The notes under the pieces are model-generated. The model did not search any database and was not told the origin of the DNA. It saw only the letters and a program-made list of their open reading frames with translations. This document shows positions 51,142-59,273 of a stretch of DNA of 64,000 nucleotides, piece after piece. This DNA is from OFTM291 sp041741375 (GTDB lineage: Bacteria > Gemmatimonadota > Gemmatimonadetes > Gemmatimonadales > GWC2-71-9). The stretch covers positions 1-64,000 of the forward strand of contig JBGSKF010000020.1 of NCBI GenBank assembly GCA_041741375.1, given 5' to 3'. A program made the position numbers and the translations under genes. Position 1 is the first letter of the stretch. Every line of letters begins with the position of its first letter.

Positions 51142-51888
51142 TCAGCCCGCTCCCCCCCCGCTCACCGCGCGCCGCACATCGCGCAAGGCGGCCCGCCAGC
51201 GGAGACGCAGGTGAAACTCCGTCCCCCCCCACCCATGCAGGGCTCCGATGTCCCGGACATACCACATGTCGAGCCGCGGCAGGCACATCGCGTCGGTCCT
51301 CTCCCGCAGGGCGGCGTACCGGGTGGTGCACCCCACCCGGTGGACCCGGGCCGCGACGGCAGTCACCGTCTTGTTGACCTCTCCGTACGGGTAGGCGAAG
51401 GCGGTCGGACGCCGGCCGGTCCGGTGCTCCAGTTCGTCAGCCGCCCCGCGGATTTCCTCCTCCAGTTGCTCGCCATCACAGGCGGTGAGGTCGGGATGGG
51501 TCCGCGTATGGGACCCCAGGGTCACCCCCCGGGAGGCCAGGTCCGACAAAGCGTCCCAGTCGGCGAGGGGAAGCGTCGGGATGCCCCGCGCCGCGCGCCC
51601 GCCCCATTCATTGGTGCGTCCCACCGCTCCGCTGACCACGAAGGCGGTGACCGGCAGCCCGTGCTCCAGGAGCAGGGGAGCGGCGAGAGTGGCGAAGTTC
51701 TGGAAGGCGTCGTCGAAGGTGAGGGACACGGCGTCGGTGTCATCGGGCAGAGCCAGCAGCTCCTCCAGGGACACGACCTTCACCCGGCCCGACGCCAGCC
51801 ACGCCACGTGCTCCCGGAACACCTCCTCCGAGACCGAGATCGGCGAACCGGATCCGTCGATCGAGTGCCAGGTCAGAATGGCGCGCAC
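51142..51888 (-). CDS. Polysaccharide deacetylase (NodB homology domain)
   Basis: The 248-residue protein has the NodB motifs LTFDDAFQNF (motif 1 with the catalytic and metal Asp pair), SHTRTHPDL (motif 2, His-x3-His) and FAYPYGEVN (motif 3). It has no signal peptide or TM, so if it acts on polymer it must do so inside the cell on precursors or be exported by another way. XrtA-linked loci often carry a deacetylase of this type. GTG start, 3 bp after the epimerase. Confidence 0.88.
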   Translation of the reverse strand: MRAILTWHSIDGSGSPISVSEEVFREHVAWLASGRVKVVSLEELLALPDDTDAVSLTFDDAFQNFATLAAPLLLEHGLPVTAFVVSGAVGRTNEWGGRAARGIPTLPLADWDALSDLASRGVTLGSHTRTHPDLTACDGEQLEEEIRGAADELEHRTGRRPTAFAYPYGEVNKTVTAVAARVHRVGCTTRYAALRERTDAMCLPRLDMWYVRDIGALHGWGGTEFHLRLRWRAALRDVRRAVSGGGAG

Positions 51889-51891
51889 CGG

Positions 51892-52875
51892 CTACCTGCC
51901 GGCTCCGGTGACCTGGAGGGTCCGCTGATCGGCCACGACATCCGCGATGATCTGCTCCAGGGAGGTCCGGGGACGGTACCCCACCACCCGTTCCAGCTTG
52001 CTCACATCGGGCACCCGTCGCTGCATGTCCTCGAAGCCGGCCGCGTACGCCTCCGCATAGGGGATGAGGCGGATCTCGGACCGGCTCTCCGCCGCGGCCC
52101 TCACCATCTCCGCCAGCTGGAGCATCGTCACCTCGCGATCCGACCCCACGTTGAAGACCTCGCCGACCGCTCCGGGCGTCCCGATGAGTCGCAGCGTTGC
52201 CTCCACCGCATCCTGCACATGGCCAAAGCAGCGCGACTGGGTCCCATCTCCGTAGACCGTGATCGGCTCGCCCCGAACCGCCTGGGCGGCGAAGGTCGGA
52301 AGCACCATGCCATAGCGTCCAGTCTGCCGGGGTCCCACCGTGTTGAAGAAACGGGTGACGATCACCGGAACCTGTTTCTCGCGCCAATAGGCGAGCGCCA
52401 GCCACTCATCGAGCGCCTTGGAGCAGGCATAGGCCCACCGGGAGTGGGTGGTGGGGCCGAGGGTCAGGTCGTCCCCCTCGCGGAAGGGAATCCGCAGCCC
52501 CTTCCCGTACACCTCCGACGTCGAGGCGACGACCACGAGCTTCCCCTTCTTGGCCGCGGCACCCAACACCACCTCGGTGGCGCGCACGTTGGTCTCGATG
52601 GTGTGCACCGGACGCTCGACGATGAGGCGCACCCCCACGGCCGCCGCAAGGTGGACCGTGACATCGCACCGGTCCACCAGTTCCGCCACCAACGGAACGT
52701 CCGTGGCCGACCCGATCCGGTACTCGAACCCCGGGCGCCCGACACAGCCGGCGAGATTGTCCATGCTCCCCGTCGAGAGATCGTCGAGAATGAGGACCTG
52801 GTCCCCGCGGGCCAGCAGCCGCTCCGCGAGATGACTTCCGATGAATCCGGCTCCGCCGGTCACGCACACCTTCAT
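51892..52875 (-). CDS. NAD-dependent nucleotide-sugar epimerase
   Basis: The 327-residue extended SDR has VCVTGGAGFIGSHLAERLLARG, LDDLSTGSMDNL, VHLAAAVGVRLIVERPV, the active Ser/Thr in STSEVYGKG and catalytic WAYACSKALDEWLAL (Tyr-x3-Lys). RFFNTVGPRQTGRYGMVLP and GDGTQSRCFGHVQDAVEATLRL follow. It resembles UDP-glucose 4-epimerase or UDP-glucuronate epimerase/decarboxylase-type enzymes; which one cannot be told. ATGA overlap with the GT4 upstream. Confidence 0.88.
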   Translation of the reverse strand: MKVCVTGGAGFIGSHLAERLLARGDQVLILDDLSTGSMDNLAGCVGRPGFEYRIGSATDVPLVAELVDRCDVTVHLAAAVGVRLIVERPVHTIETNVRATEVVLGAAAKKGKLVVVASTSEVYGKGLRIPFREGDDLTLGPTTHSRWAYACSKALDEWLALAYWREKQVPVIVTRFFNTVGPRQTGRYGMVLPTFAAQAVRGEPITVYGDGTQSRCFGHVQDAVEATLRLIGTPGAVGEVFNVGSDREVTMLQLAEMVRAAAESRSEIRLIPYAEAYAAGFEDMQRRVPDVSKLERVVGYRPRTSLEQIIADVVADQRTLQVTGAGR

Positions 52876-54119
52876 CCAGCCTCCTGACGGCGCGCCCGCC
52901 GGGCGGCGGCGCGCGCCACAATGTCGAGATACTGCGGAATCACGGCGGCCTCCGACCAGTGGGTCAGGAAGGCCTCCCGCGCAGAAACGGCCCGCCGTTC
53001 CCGGTGCCCGGGATCAGCCTGGAGCCGGTGCAGAACGGCGCGAAGCTCGTCCGGCGTGTCGAACAACTCTCCCCCCCCGGCTCGCTCCACGATCTCCGGA
53101 AAGGGGCCGAACCGTCGCGCCACCACGGGGACCCCCTGCCGGAACGCCTCGATCAGGATGATCCCGAAGGTTTCATAACACACAGAGGGCACAATCAGTG
53201 CCACCGCATGACGATAGATCCGCGAGAGAGTCTCGGGGTCGACCCGTCCCAGAAACCGGACCTGGGGCATCCCCTCCGCCAGCTGGCGGAGATCGGGGGC
53301 GTACTCGCCGTCTCCCGCGACCAGCAGGTCGGCATCGGGGTAGTCCCGGAAGAGCGGGATGACGTCCTGAAGCCCCTTGATCCGCTCCAGTCGGCCCACA
53401 AAGAGGAAATACGGGCGGTGATGAACCGCGGGGGACCGGTCCCCCGAGTCCGGCTCCCCTCCCTCATCAGGGAGGAAATACGGCAACACCTCCATCGGAC
53501 GGGGAAAGCCGAACTCGGCGTGCTTCCGCCGGCTGAACTCGCTCATGGCGATGAAGGTGTCCACCTGATCCAACGCCCGCTCGAGAGTGCCGAGGTGTCG
53601 CCACCACTGCGGGGGTCTCCGATAGCTCAGTTGACAGCGGATACAGGCACGCTCGGGACACGGCTCCCGCCCGAATCGCCACAGCACGTGCGTGGGGCAG
53701 ACGAGCCAGTGTTCGTGCGCCATGTACAGTTTGACCCCTTGGCCGTACCGGAAGAGCCCGGGCCCTCCCACCAGGGAGACATTGTGATAGTTGATCACGT
53801 CAAAACGGCCCTGGTCGAGAATCCGGCGGATCCGGCCCCCGGTCAGCACCGGTCGGCCGAACTGCTGGGTGAGCAGCGGGGAGAGGGTGCCGAAACCGCT
53901 CCGCAGCGGGATCACGTCGAGTCCCGGGGTCGGTTCGGGACTCTCCGGGAGGGAGCCTCGATGCAGGGCCGCGAAGGCGTCGGCATCGTGGATCACGGTC
54001 ACCTCATGGCCGGCCCGGACCAGCCCGCGGGCCAGACGTTCGATCCCGATCGCGTCTCCCCCGAAGTGGTAGGGGGGATAGAAGGTGGTCAAAAAGGCAA
54101 AGCGAAGAGACTCGGTCAT
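52872..54119 (-). CDS. Family 4 glycosyltransferase
   Basis: The 415-residue GT-B enzyme starts FAFLTTFYPPYHFGGDAIGIERLARGLVRAGHEVTVIHD. It has a Cys cluster CPERACIRCQLSYRRPP, seen in a subgroup of GT4 enzymes, then YFLFVGRLERIKGLQDVIPLF, LLVAGDGEYAPDL and the E-x7-E motif in PSVCYETFGIILIEAFRQGVPVVA. The start at 54119 overlaps the upstream gene (ATGA); the longer open frame to 54662 runs through the neighbouring GT4. Confidence 0.9.
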   Translation of the reverse strand: MTESLRFAFLTTFYPPYHFGGDAIGIERLARGLVRAGHEVTVIHDADAFAALHRGSLPESPEPTPGLDVIPLRSGFGTLSPLLTQQFGRPVLTGGRIRRILDQGRFDVINYHNVSLVGGPGLFRYGQGVKLYMAHEHWLVCPTHVLWRFGREPCPERACIRCQLSYRRPPQWWRHLGTLERALDQVDTFIAMSEFSRRKHAEFGFPRPMEVLPYFLPDEGGEPDSGDRSPAVHHRPYFLFVGRLERIKGLQDVIPLFRDYPDADLLVAGDGEYAPDLRQLAEGMPQVRFLGRVDPETLSRIYRHAVALIVPSVCYETFGIILIEAFRQGVPVVARRFGPFPEIVERAGGGELFDTPDELRAVLHRLQADPGHRERRAVSAREAFLTHWSEAAVIPQYLDIVARAAARRARRQEAG

Positions 54120-55282
54120 GCCCCCACCGCTTCCCGGATCGCCCCGAGGACGGCAGCCGCCGTCCGGTCCCACGAGAGGGCTCGCGCCCGGATCAACGCC
54201 GCGCTCCCCAGGGCCTCTCTTTCCTCGGGGTGGTCCACCAGCCTCCGGATCGCCTCGGTGAGGGCGGTTCGGTCCCCCGGGAGGACCCAGATGCCCCCAC
54301 CGTCCAGGAGTTGGGGGAGCGGGCTCTCCGTGGTGGCCACAACAGGGGTGGCGCACGCGGCGGCCTCGACGGCCGGGAGGCCAAAGCCTTCCGCCTCGGA
54401 GGGGAGGATGCACGCCACAGCACCTGTGTAGAGGTGACGCAACTCTTCGTCGGGCACGAACCCGGTCCAATGAACCAGCGGACCGGTGCCGAGGGTCGCG
54501 ATCGACCGGAGGAGAGACTCCCGGTGCTCGTGGAACACGTCGCTCCCGACCGATCCGACCAACAGCAGGTGCACGGGTGTGGCCCTCGCCGCTGCGGCAT
54601 GGGACTCGAGGAGGACGTCGAGCCGCTTGTGCGGATTGAATCCCCCGACGTAGATGATCCATTGAGCTCCGGCCGGCACCCCTGCTGCCGCACCGGCCCG
54701 GCGGACCTCGTCGGCGGGCGAGGGAGTGAAGACCGGGGCCGGGGCTTCCGGGGCCACCCGAAGGCGATCCCGGCGGACGCCGAGCACACGGACCAGATCA
54801 TCCGCGGCGAAGTCGGAGACGGTCAGGACCCGGGTGGCCTGAGCCAAGGCAAGCCGCACCTTGAGAGTCCAGAAGAGGCGGGCCCGGCGACCGGGGATGG
54901 TGAGTTCGGGAAACCGTTCCACGATGGCGTCGTGGATGGTGACCACGGAGGGAAGCCCGAGGGGGAGGGGAAACCAGGTGTAGACCGTCGGCGCGAAGAA
55001 GACATCGAGGCGGGCCCGGGCCACGGCCCGGTGCATCCGGAGGAGATCCCGGGGCGACCGGTAACCCTCCGCTGAGGCAGCACGGGTCGGTGCGGCCTGC
55101 AGCGGGACCTCGCGCACCTGGACGCCCGGCAGACCGGGAAAGTCCCGCCGGGACTCGGCATCGAGGAAGCAGACGAACTCCTCTCCGGGGGCGGCCCGCA
55201 CCAGGCCGGGGAGCACCTGACGAAGGAAACGTCCGTACCCCCGCCCGTTGGCCCAGGAGGTGGCGTCGATCCCGATCCGCAT
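54116..55282 (-). CDS. Family 4 glycosyltransferase
   Basis: The 388-residue GT-B enzyme has IGIDATSWANGRGYGRFLRQVLPGL, a typical mannosyltransferase-like N-terminus, and SVVTIHDAIVERFPE. The C-terminal domain has IIYVGGFNPHKRLDVLLESH, LLLVGS and the E-x7-E motif in PSEAEGFGLPAVEAAACATPVVAT. The gene begins 6 bp after the flavoprotein stop. Confidence 0.91.
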   Translation of the reverse strand: MRIGIDATSWANGRGYGRFLRQVLPGLVRAAPGEEFVCFLDAESRRDFPGLPGVQVREVPLQAAPTRAASAEGYRSPRDLLRMHRAVARARLDVFFAPTVYTWFPLPLGLPSVVTIHDAIVERFPELTIPGRRARLFWTLKVRLALAQATRVLTVSDFAADDLVRVLGVRRDRLRVAPEAPAPVFTPSPADEVRRAGAAAGVPAGAQWIIYVGGFNPHKRLDVLLESHAAAARATPVHLLLVGSVGSDVFHEHRESLLRSIATLGTGPLVHWTGFVPDEELRHLYTGAVACILPSEAEGFGLPAVEAAACATPVVATTESPLPQLLDGGGIWVLPGDRTALTEAIRRLVDHPEEREALGSAALIRARALSWDRTAAAVLGAIREAVGA

Positions 55283-55288
55283 CGGGTG

Positions 55289-56779
55289 TCAGGGCGACGC
55301 GGGAACGAGGGGGGGGGCGGGCCGGTCGAGGCGCTGTTCCTCGTGATACTCGAAATCGGTGTTGACCTCCCAGAGGTCGTGGGTGGCGCCGAACATGTTC
55401 CAGACGGCCATCATCGCCGTGAGCATCGAATGGTCCTGATTGTTGTACTTGTGCATCCCGTTCCGGCCCACGGTGTGCAGGTTGGGAATCGGATCGATGA
55501 AGCCCCGGATGGTCTCGAGATGTCCGCGATACGCGGCATCATAGATCGGATAGGCCTTTGGCATGCGGATCACCGTGCCGTCTCTCACCCGGGAAGCGGC
55601 GGCGATCCCCAGCGCGTCGAGCTCCCGGGTGGCGAGCGCCACGAGGTCGGCATCGGAGGAGGTCCAGAGCCCGTCTCCCTCGAAGCAGAAGTACTCCATG
55701 CCGAGACAGGTCATCCCCGGTTCCGGAATCATGGCCCGGCTCCAGTTGTTGAAGTTCTGGATCCGCCCCACCTGGACTCCCGGGGTGTGGATGTAGATCC
55801 AGTTGTCGGGGAAGAGATTGTCGCCCTCGAGCATGAGAGCCACCACGAGAAAGTCCCGATAGCCGAGCCCCCGGGCCGCGGCCTGCACCGGGGCGGGCAC
55901 GGCGGGCGCGAAGGAGTGCACCAGGTCCCGCACCGGCATGGTGGAGATCACATGGCGCGCCGGGAAGAGTTGTTCCCCGCCCTCCGCGTTCCGGGCCCGG
56001 ACTCCCGTCACCCGTCCCTCCGCCAACTCCAGTGCCGCGACCCGGTGCTGGAGGAGCACCGGGTTCCCCATCTCCACGATCCGGTCCCGGCAGGTCTCCC
56101 ACATCTGCCCCGGACCGAGCCGGGGGTACTGGAACTCATGAATCAACGTCTTGATCGCCGTGCTGCGCCGGTTGAGCGAGGTGGCAGAGAGGATCGCCCG
56201 GGCGAGCGAGAGCCCCTGGATCCTCTGGGCCGCCCACTCCGCCCGGATCTCGGTACAGGGCATGCCCCAGACCTTCTCGGTGTAGGTCTTGAAGAAGATC
56301 TCGAAGAGCCGCTTCCCGAACCGATTGGTGACCCACTGTTCGAAGTTTTCCTCCACCGGATGGGGGCGCCAGTGCCAGCGGAGGTAGCTCAGCACCATCC
56401 GCACGGCCTCGATCATGCCGAGCCCTCGAAGCGCATTGCCGGCCTTGAGGGGATAGTCGAAATACTTCCCATCATAGAGAATCCGGGACATGCGCGGCAC
56501 GGAGATGAACTCGTCCCCCAGAATCTCATTCCAGAGGTTGAGCACCGGAGTGATCTTGGTGAAGAAGCGGTGCCCCCCGATGTCGAAGCGGTATCCCTTG
56601 TATCGCGCGGTGCGGGAAATCCCCCCGACCATGTCGTCGGCCTCGAGCACGGTGACGGGATAGCCGTCGCGGGACAGGAGATAGGCCGCGGTGAGCCCCG
56701 CGGGACCCGCACCGACCACCACGACCGGATCGCCCGGCCGGATCGGATCGACTTCCCGTGGATGCGTGGTGATTCCCAT
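55289..56779 (-). CDS. FAD-dependent oxidoreductase (UDP-galactopyranose-mutase-like)
   Basis: The 496-residue flavoprotein has VVVVGAGPAGLTAAYLLSRDG, LEADDMVGGISRTARYKGYRFDIGGHRFFTK (glycine-rich FAD site) and PLKAGNALRGLGM. It continues with FFKTYTEKVWGMPCTEIRAEWAAQRI and, at the C-terminus, VGRNGMHKYNNQDHSMLTAMMAVWN. The family is common beside glycosyltransferases and is related to UDP-galactopyranose mutase; its reaction is unknown. It shares the K/T-xWG motif and the asparagine-rich FAD tail with the protein at 33757. The ATG at 56779 lies upstream of the FAD motif and after the previous stop. Confidence 0.87.
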   Translation of the reverse strand: MGITTHPREVDPIRPGDPVVVVGAGPAGLTAAYLLSRDGYPVTVLEADDMVGGISRTARYKGYRFDIGGHRFFTKITPVLNLWNEILGDEFISVPRMSRILYDGKYFDYPLKAGNALRGLGMIEAVRMVLSYLRWHWRPHPVEENFEQWVTNRFGKRLFEIFFKTYTEKVWGMPCTEIRAEWAAQRIQGLSLARAILSATSLNRRSTAIKTLIHEFQYPRLGPGQMWETCRDRIVEMGNPVLLQHRVAALELAEGRVTGVRARNAEGGEQLFPARHVISTMPVRDLVHSFAPAVPAPVQAAARGLGYRDFLVVALMLEGDNLFPDNWIYIHTPGVQVGRIQNFNNWSRAMIPEPGMTCLGMEYFCFEGDGLWTSSDADLVALATRELDALGIAAASRVRDGTVIRMPKAYPIYDAAYRGHLETIRGFIDPIPNLHTVGRNGMHKYNNQDHSMLTAMMAVWNMFGATHDLWEVNTDFEYHEEQRLDRPAPPLVPASP

Positions 56780-56789
56780 TCCTGTCCCT

Positions 56790-57707
56790 TCAACAGACCT
56801 GAGAGAGAGCGGTGCCGGGCCCGCACCAGAATCCGACCATTTCACCCGCCGCCCACCCGAGGGCGAAGAGCGCCAGGAGGGGCAGTGACCGGAGCAACTC
56901 GCGGCGGTGACGGCCTTTGTTCCAGATGGTCCTGACAATCCGCAAATAGAGTACCGGAGGGAGGGCCACCCGGGCCGCGCCAGCCACAAAGCGGGCCGCG
57001 ACGGAGGTTCCCGAGGCCCGGACACCCGCCCAGGCCCGGGAATAGAGGTACCGCTGCGACAGGTACTCCCCCACAGAGTAGTGCTTCTTGTGGCCGACCC
57101 GGATCTCGGGATGGGAGATCAGGTGAATCCCGTCCCGCTGCATGGCCGCATGGAGATGATCCTCCCAGCGGCCCGCGCGCCAAACTCCGCAGTAGACGAG
57201 CAGGAGGTCCCGGTCGTAGCTGGTGTTGTTTCCGGTGAGACGCAGCACCGGCCCCGCCGGAAGGGGGGGGATCAGGTGATGGTACTCACAGAGAAATGCG
57301 GCCCAGTCCACCAGGCGCTCGGTGGCCGCATTCTCCACGGCGCCGCCCACCACCTGTTCCCCCCGGGCGTGCGCCTCGAGGTGGGCGCGGGCCCACCCGG
57401 GCGGCACGATCACGTGGTCCTCGATCACGGCCACCACGGGCGCCGTGGCCGCTTCGAAGGCGAGGGCGCGCAGGTCGGGAATCGTGGTGTCGACCGGCGC
57501 GGCCAGAATCAGCACCGACGGGAAACGATCGGCCACCGCGCGCCGCAGCGCCTCGCCGACCCGATCCACGACGAGGATCTCGAGAGGCACCGCCCTGGCC
57601 TCGGCCATCAACGCCTCCAGGCACCCGACGAGGTCGCCCAGACCATTGACCGAGGGCACCACGACCGAAAGCTCCGGGCCCACGGACCCAGCCTGGGGCT
57701 CGGACAT
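56790..57707 (-). CDS. Family 2 glycosyltransferase-like, paralogue of next gene
   Basis: The 305-residue protein has a GT-A core: LSVVVPSVNGLGDLVGCLEAL, LEILVVDRVGE, the acidic motif VVAVIEDHVIVPPGWARAHLEAH, AVENAATERLVDW and GNNTSYDRDLL. The C-terminus (LRSLPLLALFALGWAAGEMVGFWCG) is hydrophobic and repeats that of the 57707 gene (LRALPWTMLFLSAWSAGECVGYVTAG). The pair are tandem duplicates with an EDH motif in place of DxD. The start overlaps the previous stop (TGATG). Confidence 0.82.
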   Translation of the reverse strand: MSEPQAGSVGPELSVVVPSVNGLGDLVGCLEALMAEARAVPLEILVVDRVGEALRRAVADRFPSVLILAAPVDTTIPDLRALAFEAATAPVVAVIEDHVIVPPGWARAHLEAHARGEQVVGGAVENAATERLVDWAAFLCEYHHLIPPLPAGPVLRLTGNNTSYDRDLLLVYCGVWRAGRWEDHLHAAMQRDGIHLISHPEIRVGHKKHYSVGEYLSQRYLYSRAWAGVRASGTSVAARFVAGAARVALPPVLYLRIVRTIWNKGRHRRELLRSLPLLALFALGWAAGEMVGFWCGPGTALSQVC

Positions 57708-58594
57708 CAGTCCCTCCCCTTCCGGCCGGCGGTGACATATCCCACGCACTCTCCCGCCGACCAGGCGGAGAGGAACAGCATCGTCCAGGGGAGGGCGCGC
57801 AGAAACTCCCACGGCGCGCCCCGTCCCCCCCGCCTCGCCACCCGCAGCAGCAGGACCGCCGGGAGAACCAGAGCCATGAGGGCCCGAAGAACCCAACGTC
57901 CCCCCTCCTCGCGGAGCCGGGCCCGGGCGTAACTCCGGCCATGGTCAAACCGATCCTTCACGAAGGGCGCCACAGCGTAGGTGAGATCCTGAGCCACAAC
58001 CGCGTCTTCGATCCGGATCACCCGGTCGCCTCGGGCGCGAAGCCGGTCGTGCACGACGTTTTCCCAGGCTCCCTCGCGCATCCACCGGGCCACGTCGTCC
58101 ACGACCTCGGAGTCATAGATCACGTTGGCCGCGGTGATCAGCCTCGGGTCGGTTCCCGCACCTGGCGCCACCAGGCCGTACTCGGCAAACCAGGCGCCGA
58201 GGTCGGCCCCTCGTTGCCGTTGGGTCGTATCGACCGGGCCTCCCACAGCGGCGGCGGATTCGGACGCAGCCAGAAGCCCGGCCAACCATCCCTCGCGGGC
58301 CAGGCAATGATCCTCGGTGAGGGCCACCCGCGCCCCCCTGCTGCGGGCCAGCCCCATCCCCCGCGCCCGGGGCACGCTCGGGGGCCCGTCCACGGGAACG
58401 AACACCGCCGAGGGCCAGTGGGGTGCCATTGCCTCTTCGAGAGGAGTTCCACCCGAGTGGGCCACGACGAGCTCGGCGCCATGGCGAGCTGCCTCCGGTG
58501 CCACCGAGCGAAGGCACGCGTCGAGACGCTCGGCACTGCGTACGGAGGCAACGACCACGGAGATTCCCGTGCGCCGATCGGCCGACTCTATCAC
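57707..58594 (-). CDS. Family 2 glycosyltransferase-like
   Basis: The 295-residue protein has ISVVVASVRSAERLDACLRSV, ELVVAHSGGT, ARGMGLARSRGARVALTEDHCLAREGWLAGL and ANVIYDSEVVDDVARWMREGAWENVVHDRLRARG. The C-terminal hydrophobic segments (ALMALVLPAVLLLRVA; PWTMLFLSAWSAGECVGYV) anchor it. The EDH-x4-GW motif is shared with the downstream paralogue. GTG start by GTGA overlap with the short upstream gene. Confidence 0.82.
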   Translation of the reverse strand: MIESADRRTGISVVVASVRSAERLDACLRSVAPEAARHGAELVVAHSGGTPLEEAMAPHWPSAVFVPVDGPPSVPRARGMGLARSRGARVALTEDHCLAREGWLAGLLAASESAAAVGGPVDTTQRQRGADLGAWFAEYGLVAPGAGTDPRLITAANVIYDSEVVDDVARWMREGAWENVVHDRLRARGDRVIRIEDAVVAQDLTYAVAPFVKDRFDHGRSYARARLREEGGRWVLRALMALVLPAVLLLRVARRGGRGAPWEFLRALPWTMLFLSAWSAGECVGYVTAGRKGRD

Positions 58595-59031
58595 CCGGAT
58601 TCCGGGGGCTCGGGCCTCTCCACCCCAGCGGCCCGGAGCCGCTCCAGGAGATCGGCAGTGCCCAGGGGGCAGGGCTCCCAGAGGGGGGGCAGGCCGAGAT
58701 AAGGGCCCCGGGCCGATCCGATCTCCCGGAACACCACCACATTGCCCACGGCCCGGGTCACCCCGCGCAACCGGGGGCAGAGCCCGGCATCCACCTCACT
58801 CTCGGGACATTCCACGACGCTCACCGGGCGAAGAACCCCCACCTTGGAGGGGAGCCGGTCGGCAGGGACAATCACTTCCACCCCCGGCTGGGTCGCGAGA
58901 TCATCCAGATGCGAGGTGACCGTGGTGGTCCACTCCACCGACGCTGAGGCATCGGTCAGCACCACGGACAGGGAGGGTCGGGGCCACGGTACCGCATACG
59001 GCTCCGGCACCCCGGGCATCGGCTCAGTCAC
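58591..59031 (-). CDS. Short protein resembling the N-terminal part of GT2-like neighbours
   Basis: The 146-residue protein heads the long minus-strand operon. LSVVLTDASASVEWTTTVTSHLDDLATQPGVEVIVPADR and LCPRLRGVTRAVGNVVVFREIG follow the beta-alpha-beta pattern and the RG-x-x-x-A-x-G-x-x-V block of the two paralogues downstream. It stops before the acceptor half. It may be a truncated or regulatory duplicate; I see no catalytic acid motif beyond FREIG. The GTG at 59031 was used; an ATG at 59019 is possible. Confidence 0.65.
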   Translation of the reverse strand: MTEPMPGVPEPYAVPWPRPSLSVVLTDASASVEWTTTVTSHLDDLATQPGVEVIVPADRLPSKVGVLRPVSVVECPESEVDAGLCPRLRGVTRAVGNVVVFREIGSARGPYLGLPPLWEPCPLGTADLLERLRAAGVERPEPPESG

Positions 59032-59073
59032 TGGTCACTCGCAGAAGTGGTCATGGAGATGGAGAGAGCCGGA

Positions 59074-59088
59074 GCAAGAGGGGTGCCG
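59074..59088 (-). promoter_or_regulatory. Sigma-54 promoter of the 18-gene minus-strand run
   Basis: The minus strand reads CGGCACC-CCTC-TTGC followed by T: 5 of 7 in the -24 block and 5 of 5 in the -12 block with exact spacing. The predicted start near 59063 is about 32 nt before the GTG at 59031. Confidence 0.75.
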
Positions 59089-59117
59089 TTCTCACGGGAA
59101 AGGCGACTCTCCCCACC

Positions 59118-59155
59118 GTTGCTTACCCACGACAGTTATGTCGCAGTATTACAAC
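59118..59155. promoter_or_regulatory. Tandem candidate activator sites between divergent sigma-54 promoters
   Basis: Two copies start 22 bp apart: GTTGCT-TACC-CACGAC (59118-59133) and GTCGCA-GTAT-TACAAC (59140-59155). They lie midway between the two promoters, 62-84 bp upstream of the minus start and 75-97 bp upstream of the plus start. Confidence 0.55.
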
Positions 59156-59195
59156 ACCGGGGTATTGTTCCAACAGTTTCACCACGACACGTGGT

Positions 59196-59210
59196 GGGCC
59201 CACGGCTTGC
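59196..59210 (+). promoter_or_regulatory. Sigma-54 promoter of the UbiA-type gene
   Basis: GGGCCCA-CGGC-TTGC followed by A has exact GG-N10-GC spacing, a perfect TTGCA and 4 of 7 in the -24 block. The predicted start near 59222 is about 52 nt before the GTG at 59274. Confidence 0.6.
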
Positions 59211-59273
59211 AGGCCGGATTGCCGGGAAGGCGCTTTCGCAATCGTTTCGGCGGTCTCACCCCGGGGGTCTTCC

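Noticed and set aside
50317..52887. An 856-codon open frame on the plus strand
   Set aside because: Antisense to the GT2, deacetylase and epimerase genes, all with clear catalytic motifs.
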